Assembly (NCBI GenBank): GCA_038209195.1
Contig: JBBQXY010000001.1
Location: 33,681-97,680 of the forward strand
Length of the DNA: 64,000 nt
Direction of reading: 5' to 3'
Source of the DNA: JBBQXY01 sp038209195
Lineage (GTDB): Bacteria > Chloroflexota > Ktedonobacteria > Ktedonobacterales > Ktedonobacteraceae
Positions 36,331 through 44,604 of this stretch are shown one piece after another. Under the pieces are notes generated by a model that did no database searches, was not told the DNA's origin, and was given only the letters and a program-made list of their open reading frames with translations. Every line of letters starts with the position of its first letter. The first letter of the stretch is position 1. A program made the position numbers and the translations under genes.

Positions 36331-36367
36331 ACAAAAAATGAGGGCGAACGTACTGTTCGCCCTCATT
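36331..36367 (-). terminator. rho-independent terminator after the GH15 gene
   Basis: Arms 36337-36349 and 36355-36367 are exact 13-base reverse complements with a five-base loop. On the minus strand the stem runs into six Ts (36333-36338). It lies 17 bases past the GH15 stop at 36384. Confidence 0.88.
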
Positions 36368-36383
36368 GTATCGATGTTTATGC

Positions 36384-38378
36384 TTACAAGATGGATGGGT
36401 CAGCATTATTTTTAAGCTTAATGGCGGCAATCACTGGATCGGTATGGTGCTCGGCTAGACGCATTTCAGCCTTTTTCAGGTTGATGGCACTGTTGATCAA
36501 TGCGATATGCGTAAAGGCCTGTGGGTAGTTGCCCAGTGAAATGTTGCTTTGCGGGTCGATTTCCTCGGAGAACAGTCCAAGGCGTCCCGCATAGGGCAAT
36601 AAGCGCTCGAAAAGCGAACGCGCCTCCATTAATCTTCCTTGCATGGCAAGATTGTCAACCAACCAGAAGGTACAAATGGTAAAGGTTCCTTCTGTACCGC
36701 TCAAGCCATCGTCACCATGGTAGCGAAAGACAAATCCATGGCTGTCGGTAAGCTGCTCCATGATGCGATCAACCGTGGAACGCATGCGAGGATCATCCGG
36801 TGGGATGAAGCCCACCAGCGGCAATAACAGATTTGACGCATCCAGGGTTGTATCATCATAGGATTGAGTAAACGCGCCAATGGTCGTGTTATAGCCGTGG
36901 CTAAGGATATCTGTGCGAATCTGATCGCGGACAAGACACCAACGCGGCAGGTCTGCCTCCAGGTTAAGTTGTTGTGCAGCACGAATACCGCGATCAAGGG
37001 CAACCCAGCACATCACTTTGGAATAGACAAAGTGGCGCATACCACCACGAACTTCCCAAATGCCGCTATCCGTCTCGTGCCAATGCGCGCAAACATGTTC
37101 TACGAGAACACGCATCATCGCCCACAAGGGACCATCAAGCGTCTCACCATAGCGTTCAAAGCCGCCCTGGCGTCGGTAGAGGTGAATACAATCCAATACT
37201 TCCCCAAACACATCCAGTTGCTTTTGGTCAGCCGCACCGTTGCCGATACGCACTGGACGCGAATCGCGGTAGCCACTGAGATGTGGTAGTTCGTGCTCGG
37301 TCAGGTCACGCTCCCCACGAATACCATACATGATCTGCAAGTCTTCGCCATCAGCATACGACAGATTGCGTAACCAATGGGTAAAAGCACGAGCCTCTTC
37401 GGTAAAGCCCAGCACATTAAAGGCATACAGGGTAAAGGTCGCATCCCGCAACCAGGTATAACGATAGTCCCAGTTGCGTGCGCCACCAAGAGCTTCAGGT
37501 AACGACGTGGTAGGTGCAGCGACAATAGCACCCGTTGGGGCATAGGTCATCATTTTGAGCGTTAGGGCACTGCGCTGCACTTCTTCCTGATATGGCCCGT
37601 GGTAATTACAGTCTACGAGCCATTTCCGCCAGCAGTGCAGCGTGTGAGCTAATTCAAAATCAAAATTACGCTGTTGTAATTCATTTTCTACCAGTCTATA
37701 GGCGGCAGACAGGCTGCGACCGACACCGAGGGCAAAAAGGATCCGCTCACCTTCACGGAGCGTCATTTGGACGATAATCGAAGGGTGATGTTCATCCTCA
37801 TCTTGCTCAACGGTCATCGCGAACGATGAAACTCGATACGCGCCAACAATCGCTAAACCAACGTGTTGCTGACCACCAGTGATGACGGCCCCCAGATTAT
37901 TGTGGGTCAAGAATATTTGGCTCGGGGCAGACGCGTAATTGGGGCTGACCTTGAGCTTGAGGGTGATCGAAAGCTCACCGAAGGTACACTCTACGCCGCG
38001 TACCAGGCAATGGCACGAGCCGTCCTCTCGTGTCCAAGTATTATTATTCATACCCTGATACGGCCATGCGCTGAGTGTCTCGACTGGCATGAAATCGGTG
38101 AGTACCACTTCACCCATGGTACTGGAAAACTTTGTCTGGAGCACATTGCTACCACGCAGGTAGCGCTGTGATCCGGGGATATTCATATCTGTCGGTGCTA
38201 TTTGAAAATAGCCGCCGTGTTCGGCATCCAGCAGTCGGCAGAACAGGGCTGGACTGTCAAAGTCCGGCAAGCAGCCCCAATCTACCGAGCCATCCGGGCT
38301 AATCAATACAACAGAATGGCAATCGCCGATGACTCCATACGAATTGATTGATTGATAATTGCTGGTATGTTTGTTCAT
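36384..38378 (-). CDS. glycoside hydrolase family 15 protein (glucoamylase/trehalase type)
   Basis: A 664-residue GH15 enzyme, expected to release glucose from alpha-glucans, isomalto-sugars or trehalose. The N-terminal beta domain begins INSYGVIGDCHSVVLISPDG and SVDWGCLPDFDSPALFCRLL, the common bacterial GH15 lead. The (alpha/alpha)6 barrel carries GGARNWDYRYTWLRDATFTL with the catalytic acid region, and GLFSEEIDPQSNISLGNYPQ with the base glutamate. The start is placed at MNKHTSN (38376-38378), preceded by AAAAGGG; the open frame upstream has no site. There is no secretion signal, so it probably acts on cytoplasmic sugars, as the GH65 enzyme at 10046-12403 would. Confidence 0.88.
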   Translation of the reverse strand: MNKHTSNYQSINSYGVIGDCHSVVLISPDGSVDWGCLPDFDSPALFCRLLDAEHGGYFQIAPTDMNIPGSQRYLRGSNVLQTKFSSTMGEVVLTDFMPVETLSAWPYQGMNNNTWTREDGSCHCLVRGVECTFGELSITLKLKVSPNYASAPSQIFLTHNNLGAVITGGQQHVGLAIVGAYRVSSFAMTVEQDEDEHHPSIIVQMTLREGERILFALGVGRSLSAAYRLVENELQQRNFDFELAHTLHCWRKWLVDCNYHGPYQEEVQRSALTLKMMTYAPTGAIVAAPTTSLPEALGGARNWDYRYTWLRDATFTLYAFNVLGFTEEARAFTHWLRNLSYADGEDLQIMYGIRGERDLTEHELPHLSGYRDSRPVRIGNGAADQKQLDVFGEVLDCIHLYRRQGGFERYGETLDGPLWAMMRVLVEHVCAHWHETDSGIWEVRGGMRHFVYSKVMCWVALDRGIRAAQQLNLEADLPRWCLVRDQIRTDILSHGYNTTIGAFTQSYDDTTLDASNLLLPLVGFIPPDDPRMRSTVDRIMEQLTDSHGFVFRYHGDDGLSGTEGTFTICTFWLVDNLAMQGRLMEARSLFERLLPYAGRLGLFSEEIDPQSNISLGNYPQAFTHIALINSAINLKKAEMRLAEHHTDPVIAAIKLKNNADPSIL

Positions 38379-38580
38379 CCCTACCGCATCCCTTTTCATG
38401 TGTGTAATTTGTGTGAATAAAATTGAGGAACATAATTGTTCCTTATGTGTGAATAGGACGGAAGAGATAACTAAACAGTAACAAGATATTAGTACCAATC
38501 CATATGGGTGATGTCCGCTTTTTAAATCTCTTGTAATCCGCTACCATAAACAGTATATACGCTACTGCAAACTCATTTTT

Positions 38581-38677
38581 GGCTCACCATCCTTTGGGGG
38601 AAAGCAGGAGCACCATGTCTGGGGGACAGGTAATCCTCGCATTTTTCTTCCAAAATCTCCCGGAAGGATGGAGAGCC
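38581..38677. repeat. 97-base structured intergenic element with 14-base terminal inverted repeats
   Basis: Arms 38581-38594 and 38664-38677 pair at 13 of 14 positions. Between them GTCTGGGGGACAGGTAAT (38617-38634) nearly matches a segment of repeat copies 1 and 2. It may be a relic or a relative of that family. The rest of 38379-38832, between the divergent GH15 gene and the small-protein gene, is AT-rich and shows nothing else clear. Confidence 0.55.
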
Positions 38678-38832
38678 TCAATTTTCATCCACTGGACATG
38701 GGCTGAATAGAGATGTTACACTTACAGTAGCGAGCAAAAAAACGATATTTTTGCGCAATATTTTCCTCAGCGTTGAGGAGCGTTCGTTGTGAGCAAGGTT
38801 GTATAGAGAGAAGTAAAACGCAGAGGAGTTTC

Positions 38833-38997
38833 ATGAACAAAGTGCAGCGTATCATCCATCATCCCGCAGGGCGCATTGGTCTCACGGTCGGATTAACCAT
38901 CGGACTTGTAGCGGCAATCATGGGTGAAGCGAGCAAGGCTCTCTTCTTCGCCGGTTTCTGTCAATTCTTGGCTTCACGTATAAAACGTGAAGGGTAG
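38833..38997 (+). CDS. 54-residue hydrophobic small protein
   Basis: A short protein: a basic lead MNKVQRIIHHPAGR, a glycine-rich hydrophobic segment IGLTVGLTIGLVAAIMG, and a second hydrophobic part KALFFAGFCQFLASRIKREG with a basic end. One or two membrane helices are likely. AGAGGAG lies six bases before the ATG at 38833 and fixes the start; the frame is open further up without a site. It is followed by a 17-bp hairpin. No family is recognised. Confidence 0.6.
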   Translation: MNKVQRIIHHPAGRIGLTVGLTIGLVAAIMGEASKALFFAGFCQFLASRIKREG

Positions 38998-39016
38998 AAA
39001 ACTTTTTTACCTATAA

Positions 39017-39059
39017 GTGCAAGCAGGGGTGTAACATGAAGCTACACCCCTGCTTGCAC
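39017..39059. terminator. 17-bp perfect inverted repeat between convergent genes
   Basis: Arms 39017-39033 and 39043-39059 are exact reverse complements around nine bases. It lies between the small-protein gene (stop 38997) and the convergent ABC permease frame (stop 39082), and can end transcription from either side. No long T-run follows. Confidence 0.75.
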
Positions 39060-39081
39060 GCTGTGCTCCTTTAGCTTTGAC

Positions 39082-40491
39082 TTAGCGTGGCACCTTTACA
39101 TCTTTGCGCTTCAGGAAGAAGGCAACAAGTAAGGCGAGGATAACAATCATGAGGAACAAAGCCCCCCAGACCAGCCACATGTGGTGCATCGCCTCAGCTT
39201 GATCATAGATTGAGAATAAAGTGCTGTGGTAGGTGAAACCATCGGCTTTTAAAGCGTTCCCGTTCAGGCCGATGGTGGAACCGAGACCAGCGATGGACCA
39301 GCGTACCGCGAATAATGCACCGATAGCTTGCAACAAGCCTTTGTTGAGTGCAAAGAGGAAACCGGAAAAGATCACCTGCGGAATGAGAATGATCGGGATA
39401 AAGCTCATGGCGCGGTCGCTGTTGGGGGCAATCGCCGACACTACTAGTCCGAGCATTGCTCCTACGAGCGAGGTAAGGGCCAGGGTGATATAGATTTCGA
39501 CAATAATCAGGTTGTTCGTAAAAAACACACCCTGGTCATAACTGCCCTGGTGAAAATGGGCGGCAATGTTGATGATAATGACCAACACAGCACTTTGTAA
39601 TAGAGATAACATACCGAGCACGGCAATCTTCGAGAACATATAGGGAATGATACCCATATTGACTGTCCGTTCACGCTGATAGATCGGTCCTTCTTTGACG
39701 ATCTCGCGCACGGAATTGAGGCAGCCAAACATCAGGGCGGCAAAGGCCATGATGAAGAGAATTTTTTGTGCGTCCGAGCCAGAACCAAACACAATAAAAT
39801 CTTGCAATGCTTTATTGACATCCCCACCATAATTTTTTTTCACATAGGCTTGCTGCGATTTTAGGTTGAGAAATTGTTTCACCTGGTTGCAATTAACCAC
39901 TTGATTCTTACCAGCATTCGGATTGGGAGTTTTGGGTGGATTGGTCTTGCCAGTACTGTTCGTGGAGTTGGAAGCGTTTATATCCAGCGGATACGTATAG
40001 TTGATGGAATTACATTGCACTACTTTGGTCGAGCTAAAGACATCGCCGCCAATCAAGAGCTGGATCATAAAAACAAGGAGAAGTGCGATGATTGGTGCTT
40101 GTAAGAGTAAGATGGCAAAGTTGGCTTTATCGTTCCAGAGCAGTTCGAGGTAACGCTGAGTGAGTAAGACAAATTGCTTGAACAAATGGTTACGTTTAGG
40201 TCGATAAGCGGCTTGCACAGGTGTACGCTGGTTGATGTGAGGGAGATGCGCGGATTGCTGCAAAGGTCCCGCGACATAGCGACGGTAGTCAGGTGAATTT
40301 TTGAAGCGTGCCTCTGCCTCTGCCGGAATATTTGGTTTCGCATCAGTTGGTTCCAGGCTACTATAGATTTGTGTGAAGTTTTCTTTGCCAAAATAGGCGA
40401 GCGCATCTTGGGGGGGGGCCAAAGTAGGCAAGCCGACCGCCCTGGCAGAGGAAGCAGACAAAGTCGCAGTCGTTAATATTGGTGGTAGCAT
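39082..40491 (-). CDS. ABC-2 type permease part of a split FHA-ABC exporter gene
   Basis: A frame of 469 codons holding the C-terminal, ABCG-type membrane half. After a lead of about 120 residues come LFKQFVLLTQRYLELLWNDK, a first helix ILLLQAPIIALLLVFMIQLL, an external Asn/Thr-rich loop, and then five helices, including ILFIMAFAALMFGCLNSVRE and the conserved IYQRERTVNMGIIPYMFSKI. The last is IVILALLVAFFLKRKD. The true junction is the nine-C tract at 40410-40418: removing one C joins this frame to the upstream ATPase as AYFGPPQDALAYFGKEN, the standard ABCG sequence. The first residues of this frame (MLPPILTTATL) are therefore out-of-frame ATPase sequence and not a natural start. Confidence 0.85.
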   Translation of the reverse strand: MLPPILTTATLSASSARAVGLPTLAPPQDALAYFGKENFTQIYSSLEPTDAKPNIPAEAEARFKNSPDYRRYVAGPLQQSAHLPHINQRTPVQAAYRPKRNHLFKQFVLLTQRYLELLWNDKANFAILLLQAPIIALLLVFMIQLLIGGDVFSSTKVVQCNSINYTYPLDINASNSTNSTGKTNPPKTPNPNAGKNQVVNCNQVKQFLNLKSQQAYVKKNYGGDVNKALQDFIVFGSGSDAQKILFIMAFAALMFGCLNSVREIVKEGPIYQRERTVNMGIIPYMFSKIAVLGMLSLLQSAVLVIIINIAAHFHQGSYDQGVFFTNNLIIVEIYITLALTSLVGAMLGLVVSAIAPNSDRAMSFIPIILIPQVIFSGFLFALNKGLLQAIGALFAVRWSIAGLGSTIGLNGNALKADGFTYHSTLFSIYDQAEAMHHMWLVWGALFLMIVILALLVAFFLKRKDVKVPR

Positions 40492-42601
40492 GCGTAACGA
40501 GGATAACGGTGCGCCCTTTATCAGCCAAAGTGTGCAACAACTGCATCATTTTGAGATCAAGGCTGGGATCCAGCCCCGACGTGGGCTCGTCGAGAAAGAA
40601 AACACTGGGATTAGCGAGGAGTTCTAGAGCGATAGAGACACGCTTGCGCTGGCCCCCGGAAAGCTTTCCAATAACGGCTTTGCGACGGTGTACTAACTCA
40701 ACGTCTTGCAGAACTTCATGGATGCGTTGCTGGATTTGTGCTTCGGTGTAGTCGCTGGGTAGGCGCATGCGCGCCGCATAGTAGAGTGCCCGTTCAACGG
40801 TCAAATCGGTATGGACAATATCGGCCTGGGGAACGTAGCCTAACTGACTGCTAAAATCCGCCATGTTGTGGTAGTAATTCCTACCGTTATAGAGGACCTC
40901 GCCCTCGCGGACTGGTTGCACCCCATTCAGTGCCTCCATAAGCGTCGATTTACCGGCACCAGAACCACCCACGACCGCCACAAAACTCTTGGGAGGAATC
41001 GCGATAGAAATGCCATTCAGCAAGGAAATCTGCTGCGTCGTCACCTTGATAATTCCTGGGATATCAATATTCATGTCCTTGCCGGGGTCTGTTTCCGTCA
41101 AATCGGTGCGTGAATGAGTAAATTCCAATGCCCGCAAGGGACCCAGTCTTCCCAGTTGCACCGTGCGTTGCGTGCTAATCTTCTTAAGTTCCTGGGCAAC
41201 AATTTGCACCCTACTGCTTTCGTCGACGCCAGTGAGTTGCATGCCATTAAAGTAGTAGCGAAATGGCCCGATGCGAATTTCGTCATTGATCTGCAAAAGA
41301 TGCGTAATGTGAATGGGATTGCCATTGACAAAGACGTGATTGGTGCTTTTCAGATCAGTGATGCTATAACCGCCCGCAACGCTTTGTAGCAGGGCATGCT
41401 GAGCCGAAACCAGTGGGTGATTAAGAGGGACGTCGTTATCGGAGAGGCGTCCAATAGTAATCACAGATTTATTCAATAGAATCGGTGGACTGTTGGGCAG
41501 CGTTTCCTGTGGCAGCGTCCTACCATCAAAATAGGTCAGCGTGACGAGAGTACCATCCTCATGACCAATCCGAAAGATGTCTCCGCTCTCCAATATCTTG
41601 CAAAAAGATGCTTTACCCGCTATAGGTTGACCTTGATAGATCAAACCATTCATTGTTTCTGCTCGTGAAGGATGCGGGTGCTCCAACACCCATTGGTCGC
41701 CATTCTGCACGATGCGAGCATGAAAAGCTGAAACAATCCGTACTTTTATAGCGATTTCATTCGATGAATCGTAGCCAATGTTGTTAATCGACTTATCCAG
41801 GTAATAGAGTGCTCTGTCGGAATTAATATTTGTACTCACCTCAAGGAACGGAGTGCCAAAATGTCTAGTTCTGGTAAGATCTGTAGTCGATTGTCCTGTT
41901 GGGGTCCCTCCCAGAGGCGAGTCGGGCGGCACGGTTGATGTTAAGGGTGTCGAGCTATTGGCTGGTTGAAGCGGTGCGGATGGCCTCGGTTGCACACCTG
42001 GCCCTGCTTTTGGCAGCGGAGTAGATGGCGTGGTCAACCCCGATTGATCTCCTTGCGGTGGAGGTCCCTGCTGAACATTATTTGGTGTAGCTAGGGCATT
42101 TTGCGGTGACATTGGCTTGACTGGTTGAACTGGTTGCCTAGGTTGTGTAGGAGATTGAGGCGTATTGCCTTTGACAGCTTGTACAGCAGGAATTTTTCCG
42201 GTTGTATCCGTGTCATTATCTGTAGTAGCTAGTGTGATGGCTTGCAGACGAAATATGGTAAATGGTCCCCGTCCAAGTCCTATCTCATCGCCAAAGTTCA
42301 GCATAGACTGCTGCACGTCCTGTTGATTGACAGTTACTCTATTATTACCAGCAGTTTTGTTCTCGATAGTCCAGCTTCCATTTTGCCAGATAAGCTCGGC
42401 ATGGCTGCGTGAAATATAACCATCATCAAAAACAATATCATTAGTTTTATCGCGACCGATAGTTGTGATCGGTTTGAAAATAGAAAAAGTACGTCCAGCT
42501 TGCTGACCTGATAGAACGATTATTTCGCCTAAGCCAGGCTGTCCATTGACGGCATCCATGTAATCGACCATCCCTCCGCATAATCCATTATAAGGCTTCA
42601 T
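40361..42601 (-). CDS. triple-FHA ABC transporter ATPase part of the split exporter gene
   Basis: A frame of 746 codons. FHA 1 at about 25-120 (TIGRDKTNDIVFDDGYISRS), a Pro/Thr/Gln-rich linker to about 240, FHA 2-like at about 255-345, FHA 3 at about 370-455 (TIGRLSDNDVPLNHPLVSAQ), and the ABC ATPase from about 515: Walker A VVGGSGAGKSTLMEAL, Q-loop GYVPQADIVH, signature LSGGQRKRVSIALELL, Walker B SVFFLDEPTSGLD, H-loop ILVTHAT. After the nine-C tract the frame runs into 17 out-of-frame residues and stops. FHA domains bind phosphothreonine, and the kinase gene lies 51 bases upstream. The start could also be ATG 42571 or 42559, with GGAGGG nearby. With the permease half the protein would be about 1,160 residues. 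Confidence 0.88.
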   Translation of the reverse strand: MKPYNGLCGGMVDYMDAVNGQPGLGEIIVLSGQQAGRTFSIFKPITTIGRDKTNDIVFDDGYISRSHAELIWQNGSWTIENKTAGNNRVTVNQQDVQQSMLNFGDEIGLGRGPFTIFRLQAITLATTDNDTDTTGKIPAVQAVKGNTPQSPTQPRQPVQPVKPMSPQNALATPNNVQQGPPPQGDQSGLTTPSTPLPKAGPGVQPRPSAPLQPANSSTPLTSTVPPDSPLGGTPTGQSTTDLTRTRHFGTPFLEVSTNINSDRALYYLDKSINNIGYDSSNEIAIKVRIVSAFHARIVQNGDQWVLEHPHPSRAETMNGLIYQGQPIAGKASFCKILESGDIFRIGHEDGTLVTLTYFDGRTLPQETLPNSPPILLNKSVITIGRLSDNDVPLNHPLVSAQHALLQSVAGGYSITDLKSTNHVFVNGNPIHITHLLQINDEIRIGPFRYYFNGMQLTGVDESSRVQIVAQELKKISTQRTVQLGRLGPLRALEFTHSRTDLTETDPGKDMNIDIPGIIKVTTQQISLLNGISIAIPPKSFVAVVGGSGAGKSTLMEALNGVQPVREGEVLYNGRNYYHNMADFSSQLGYVPQADIVHTDLTVERALYYAARMRLPSDYTEAQIQQRIHEVLQDVELVHRRKAVIGKLSGGQRKRVSIALELLANPSVFFLDEPTSGLDPSLDLKMMQLLHTLADKGRTVILVTHATTNINDCDFVCFLCQGGRLAYFGPPPRCARLFWQRKLHTNL
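40410..40418 (-). other. nine-C homopolymer tract at the exporter frameshift
   Basis: On the minus strand the codons before the tract read into Pro-Pro-Pro-Arg-Cys and then a stop, while the downstream permease frame requires one C less (or two more). The restored reading AYFGPPQDALAYFG is strongly family-like. Either the tract is a contingency locus, a slippery site, or a sequencing error. Confidence 0.85.
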
Positions 42602-42652
42602 GTAGGGGTAGTATAGCAGATGGTAGAGATATTGAATAGATTGTTTTTTAGT

Positions 42653-44473
42653 TTAAACCGCCTGCCAAACCTGCACTGTTCCGTCGTTGCCTGCCGAGGC
42701 GATGCGCGTTCCATCCGGTGCCCACTCAACGGCATAGACCGTGCTGAAATGACCATAATAGGTATACATAGCCTGGCCCGTGACGGCATCCCACACATGC
42801 ACCGTCTTATCACGACCACCAGAGGCGATGCGGGCACCATCAGGGGACCATGCCACAGCATTAACCCAGTTAGCATGACCCCGATAGGTAAAAAGCGTGT
42901 GGCCCGTGATGGCATCCCAAACACGTACGATGTTGTCCCAGGAACAAGAGGCGATACGCGTCCCATCTGGCGACCATGCCAAGGCATTGACGCCAAAGGC
43001 ATGCTCGCGATAGATGAGAGAGGTCACCTTCTTGCTCACATCCCAGATATGGATAGTGGCGTCATTTCCACCAGAAGCAATGCAGGTGCCGTTTGGCGAC
43101 CATGCTACAGTTCCCACCAGAAGCGAATGCCCGCGATAGGTTGCTATCTCTGAAGCAGGGCTGTGTATCTGCCACACTTGTATTGTTTTATCGTCGCTAC
43201 CAGAGGCAATTTGGGTCCCATCAGGTGCCCAGGCAACGGCATTGACCCAGTTAGCATGACCCCGATAGATATGCATTTGCTGCATGGTGAATGAGGCATC
43301 TTTTTCCACTTGCCATACCCTTACCGTCCGATCGTCACAGCCCCAAGCAATGAAGGCACCGTCGGGCGACCACGCGAGGCAAGCGGCCCACATGTACTTT
43401 TTGAAAGTGTCGCGATAGCTGAATTTGTGGCTACCAGTCATAGCGTTCCATACATGGAGAGCGGCATTCGCGGAACTGGAAACGATGCAGCTACCGTCGG
43501 GCGACCAGGCAAGTGCCAAGACGAGCCGATAGTGGTTGAACGTGAAAAGGAGATGGCCCATAGGCCGGTTGGCAGCAACAATCTGTTCTAATGCTTGCCG
43601 GACAAACACCATGCTGGATGGCCTGTCGCTTACATCCATGGCGACCATCTGCAATAGCAGTGACTTGAGCATCTGCGGAATTGATTGAGCCTGTAGCGAT
43701 GCGAGTGCAAAGCGAAAAGGATGCTGCTCAGGATTGTCCCCGGTCAGAAGTTGGTGCAGTAGAGCTCCCAAGCTGTAGATATCCGCGCCCGGAGTCGTCT
43801 GTGCTCTGCCATATTGTTCTGGTGCCGCATAGCCTGGGGAGCCAAGTGGGACAGTATCCCTGAGTTGTCCCGGCTTAAAGTGGCGAGCAATGCCAAAATC
43901 AATCAGGTAGAGCTGACCATCAAAGGTGCGCATCACATTGGCAGGCTTGAGATCGCGGAAGATGATTGCAGGTTCACGAGTATGGAGGAAGTCAAGCACC
44001 GCACAGAGTTGGATACCAAGCGCGAGGACTTCCTGCAAGGGCAAGCATCCACCCGGTGTTCTTTGCAGATACAGCTCCAGCGTTTCGCCCTCGATGAAGT
44101 CCATCACAAGATACCAGTGATCTTGCTCAGTGAAGTGGTCATAGATATGTGGCAAGCTGGGATGAGTCAGGTTAGATAATATATGCACCTCACGATCGAA
44201 GGCGGCAGTGGCCTCTATCGCCTCATGAGGAGTAAGAGCACACAAATTAAGCTCCTTTATAGCGAGAAGACGATCTCCCTCCTGCGTATCTGCTACCTTG
44301 TAAACAGCTCCGAAACCACCCTTGCCCACGGGCGCAAGAATACGGTAGCGCTCTTTGAGCAACGGGTCTCGCATAGGAACATGCAAAGCAGCCTCACAAG
44401 CGAAACAATGTACAGCCTGTTCCAGATTAGCTGCGCCACAGATATTGCAGTAAAGTTGAGGAGAACGTGTCAT
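42653..44473 (-). CDS. zinc-ribbon Ser/Thr protein kinase with seven WD40 repeats
   Basis: A 606-residue protein. Residues 9-26 are a double CxxC ribbon (YCNICGAANLEQAVHCFACE). The Hanks-type kinase at about 43-310 has VGKGGFGAVYKV, K73 in LLAIKELN, D174 in IIFRDLKPANVM (Phe replaces the usual His of HRD), D192 in IDFGIAR, and SPGYAAPEQYG. From about residue 325 there are seven WD40 repeats of the WSPDGxxIASGxxD type, enough for one closed propeller. No membrane helix is seen, so it is cytoplasmic. It sits 51 bases upstream of the FHA-ABC exporter on the same strand; the exporter FHA domains are plausible targets. FRD retains the catalytic Asp, so activity is expected. Confidence 0.9.
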   Translation of the reverse strand: MTRSPQLYCNICGAANLEQAVHCFACEAALHVPMRDPLLKERYRILAPVGKGGFGAVYKVADTQEGDRLLAIKELNLCALTPHEAIEATAAFDREVHILSNLTHPSLPHIYDHFTEQDHWYLVMDFIEGETLELYLQRTPGGCLPLQEVLALGIQLCAVLDFLHTREPAIIFRDLKPANVMRTFDGQLYLIDFGIARHFKPGQLRDTVPLGSPGYAAPEQYGRAQTTPGADIYSLGALLHQLLTGDNPEQHPFRFALASLQAQSIPQMLKSLLLQMVAMDVSDRPSSMVFVRQALEQIVAANRPMGHLLFTFNHYRLVLALAWSPDGSCIVSSSANAALHVWNAMTGSHKFSYRDTFKKYMWAACLAWSPDGAFIAWGCDDRTVRVWQVEKDASFTMQQMHIYRGHANWVNAVAWAPDGTQIASGSDDKTIQVWQIHSPASEIATYRGHSLLVGTVAWSPNGTCIASGGNDATIHIWDVSKKVTSLIYREHAFGVNALAWSPDGTRIASCSWDNIVRVWDAITGHTLFTYRGHANWVNAVAWSPDGARIASGGRDKTVHVWDAVTGQAMYTYYGHFSTVYAVEWAPDGTRIASAGNDGTVQVWQAV

Positions 44474-44536
44474 CCCTGTTCTACCTTTTCATAGGTACCG
44501 AAACGTAAACACGTTTAATGTCCCGCGTATGTGTGG

Positions 44537-44565
44537 ATTATACTTGCTTTTGGGGTAGCTAACAA
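44537..44565 (-). promoter_or_regulatory. promoter of the kinase-exporter operon, abutting the IS end
   Basis: TATAAT (minus strand, 44537-44542) is 17 bases from TTGTTA (44560-44565). A start near 44530 would leave a leader of about 55 bases before the kinase ATG at 44473. The -35 hexamer lies at or inside the right end of the TnpB element, so the insertion may have supplied or altered it. Confidence 0.55.
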
Positions 44566-44604
44566 CCCGTCAAGTACCCCCGCATACATGACGGGGGCTT
44601 GTAT

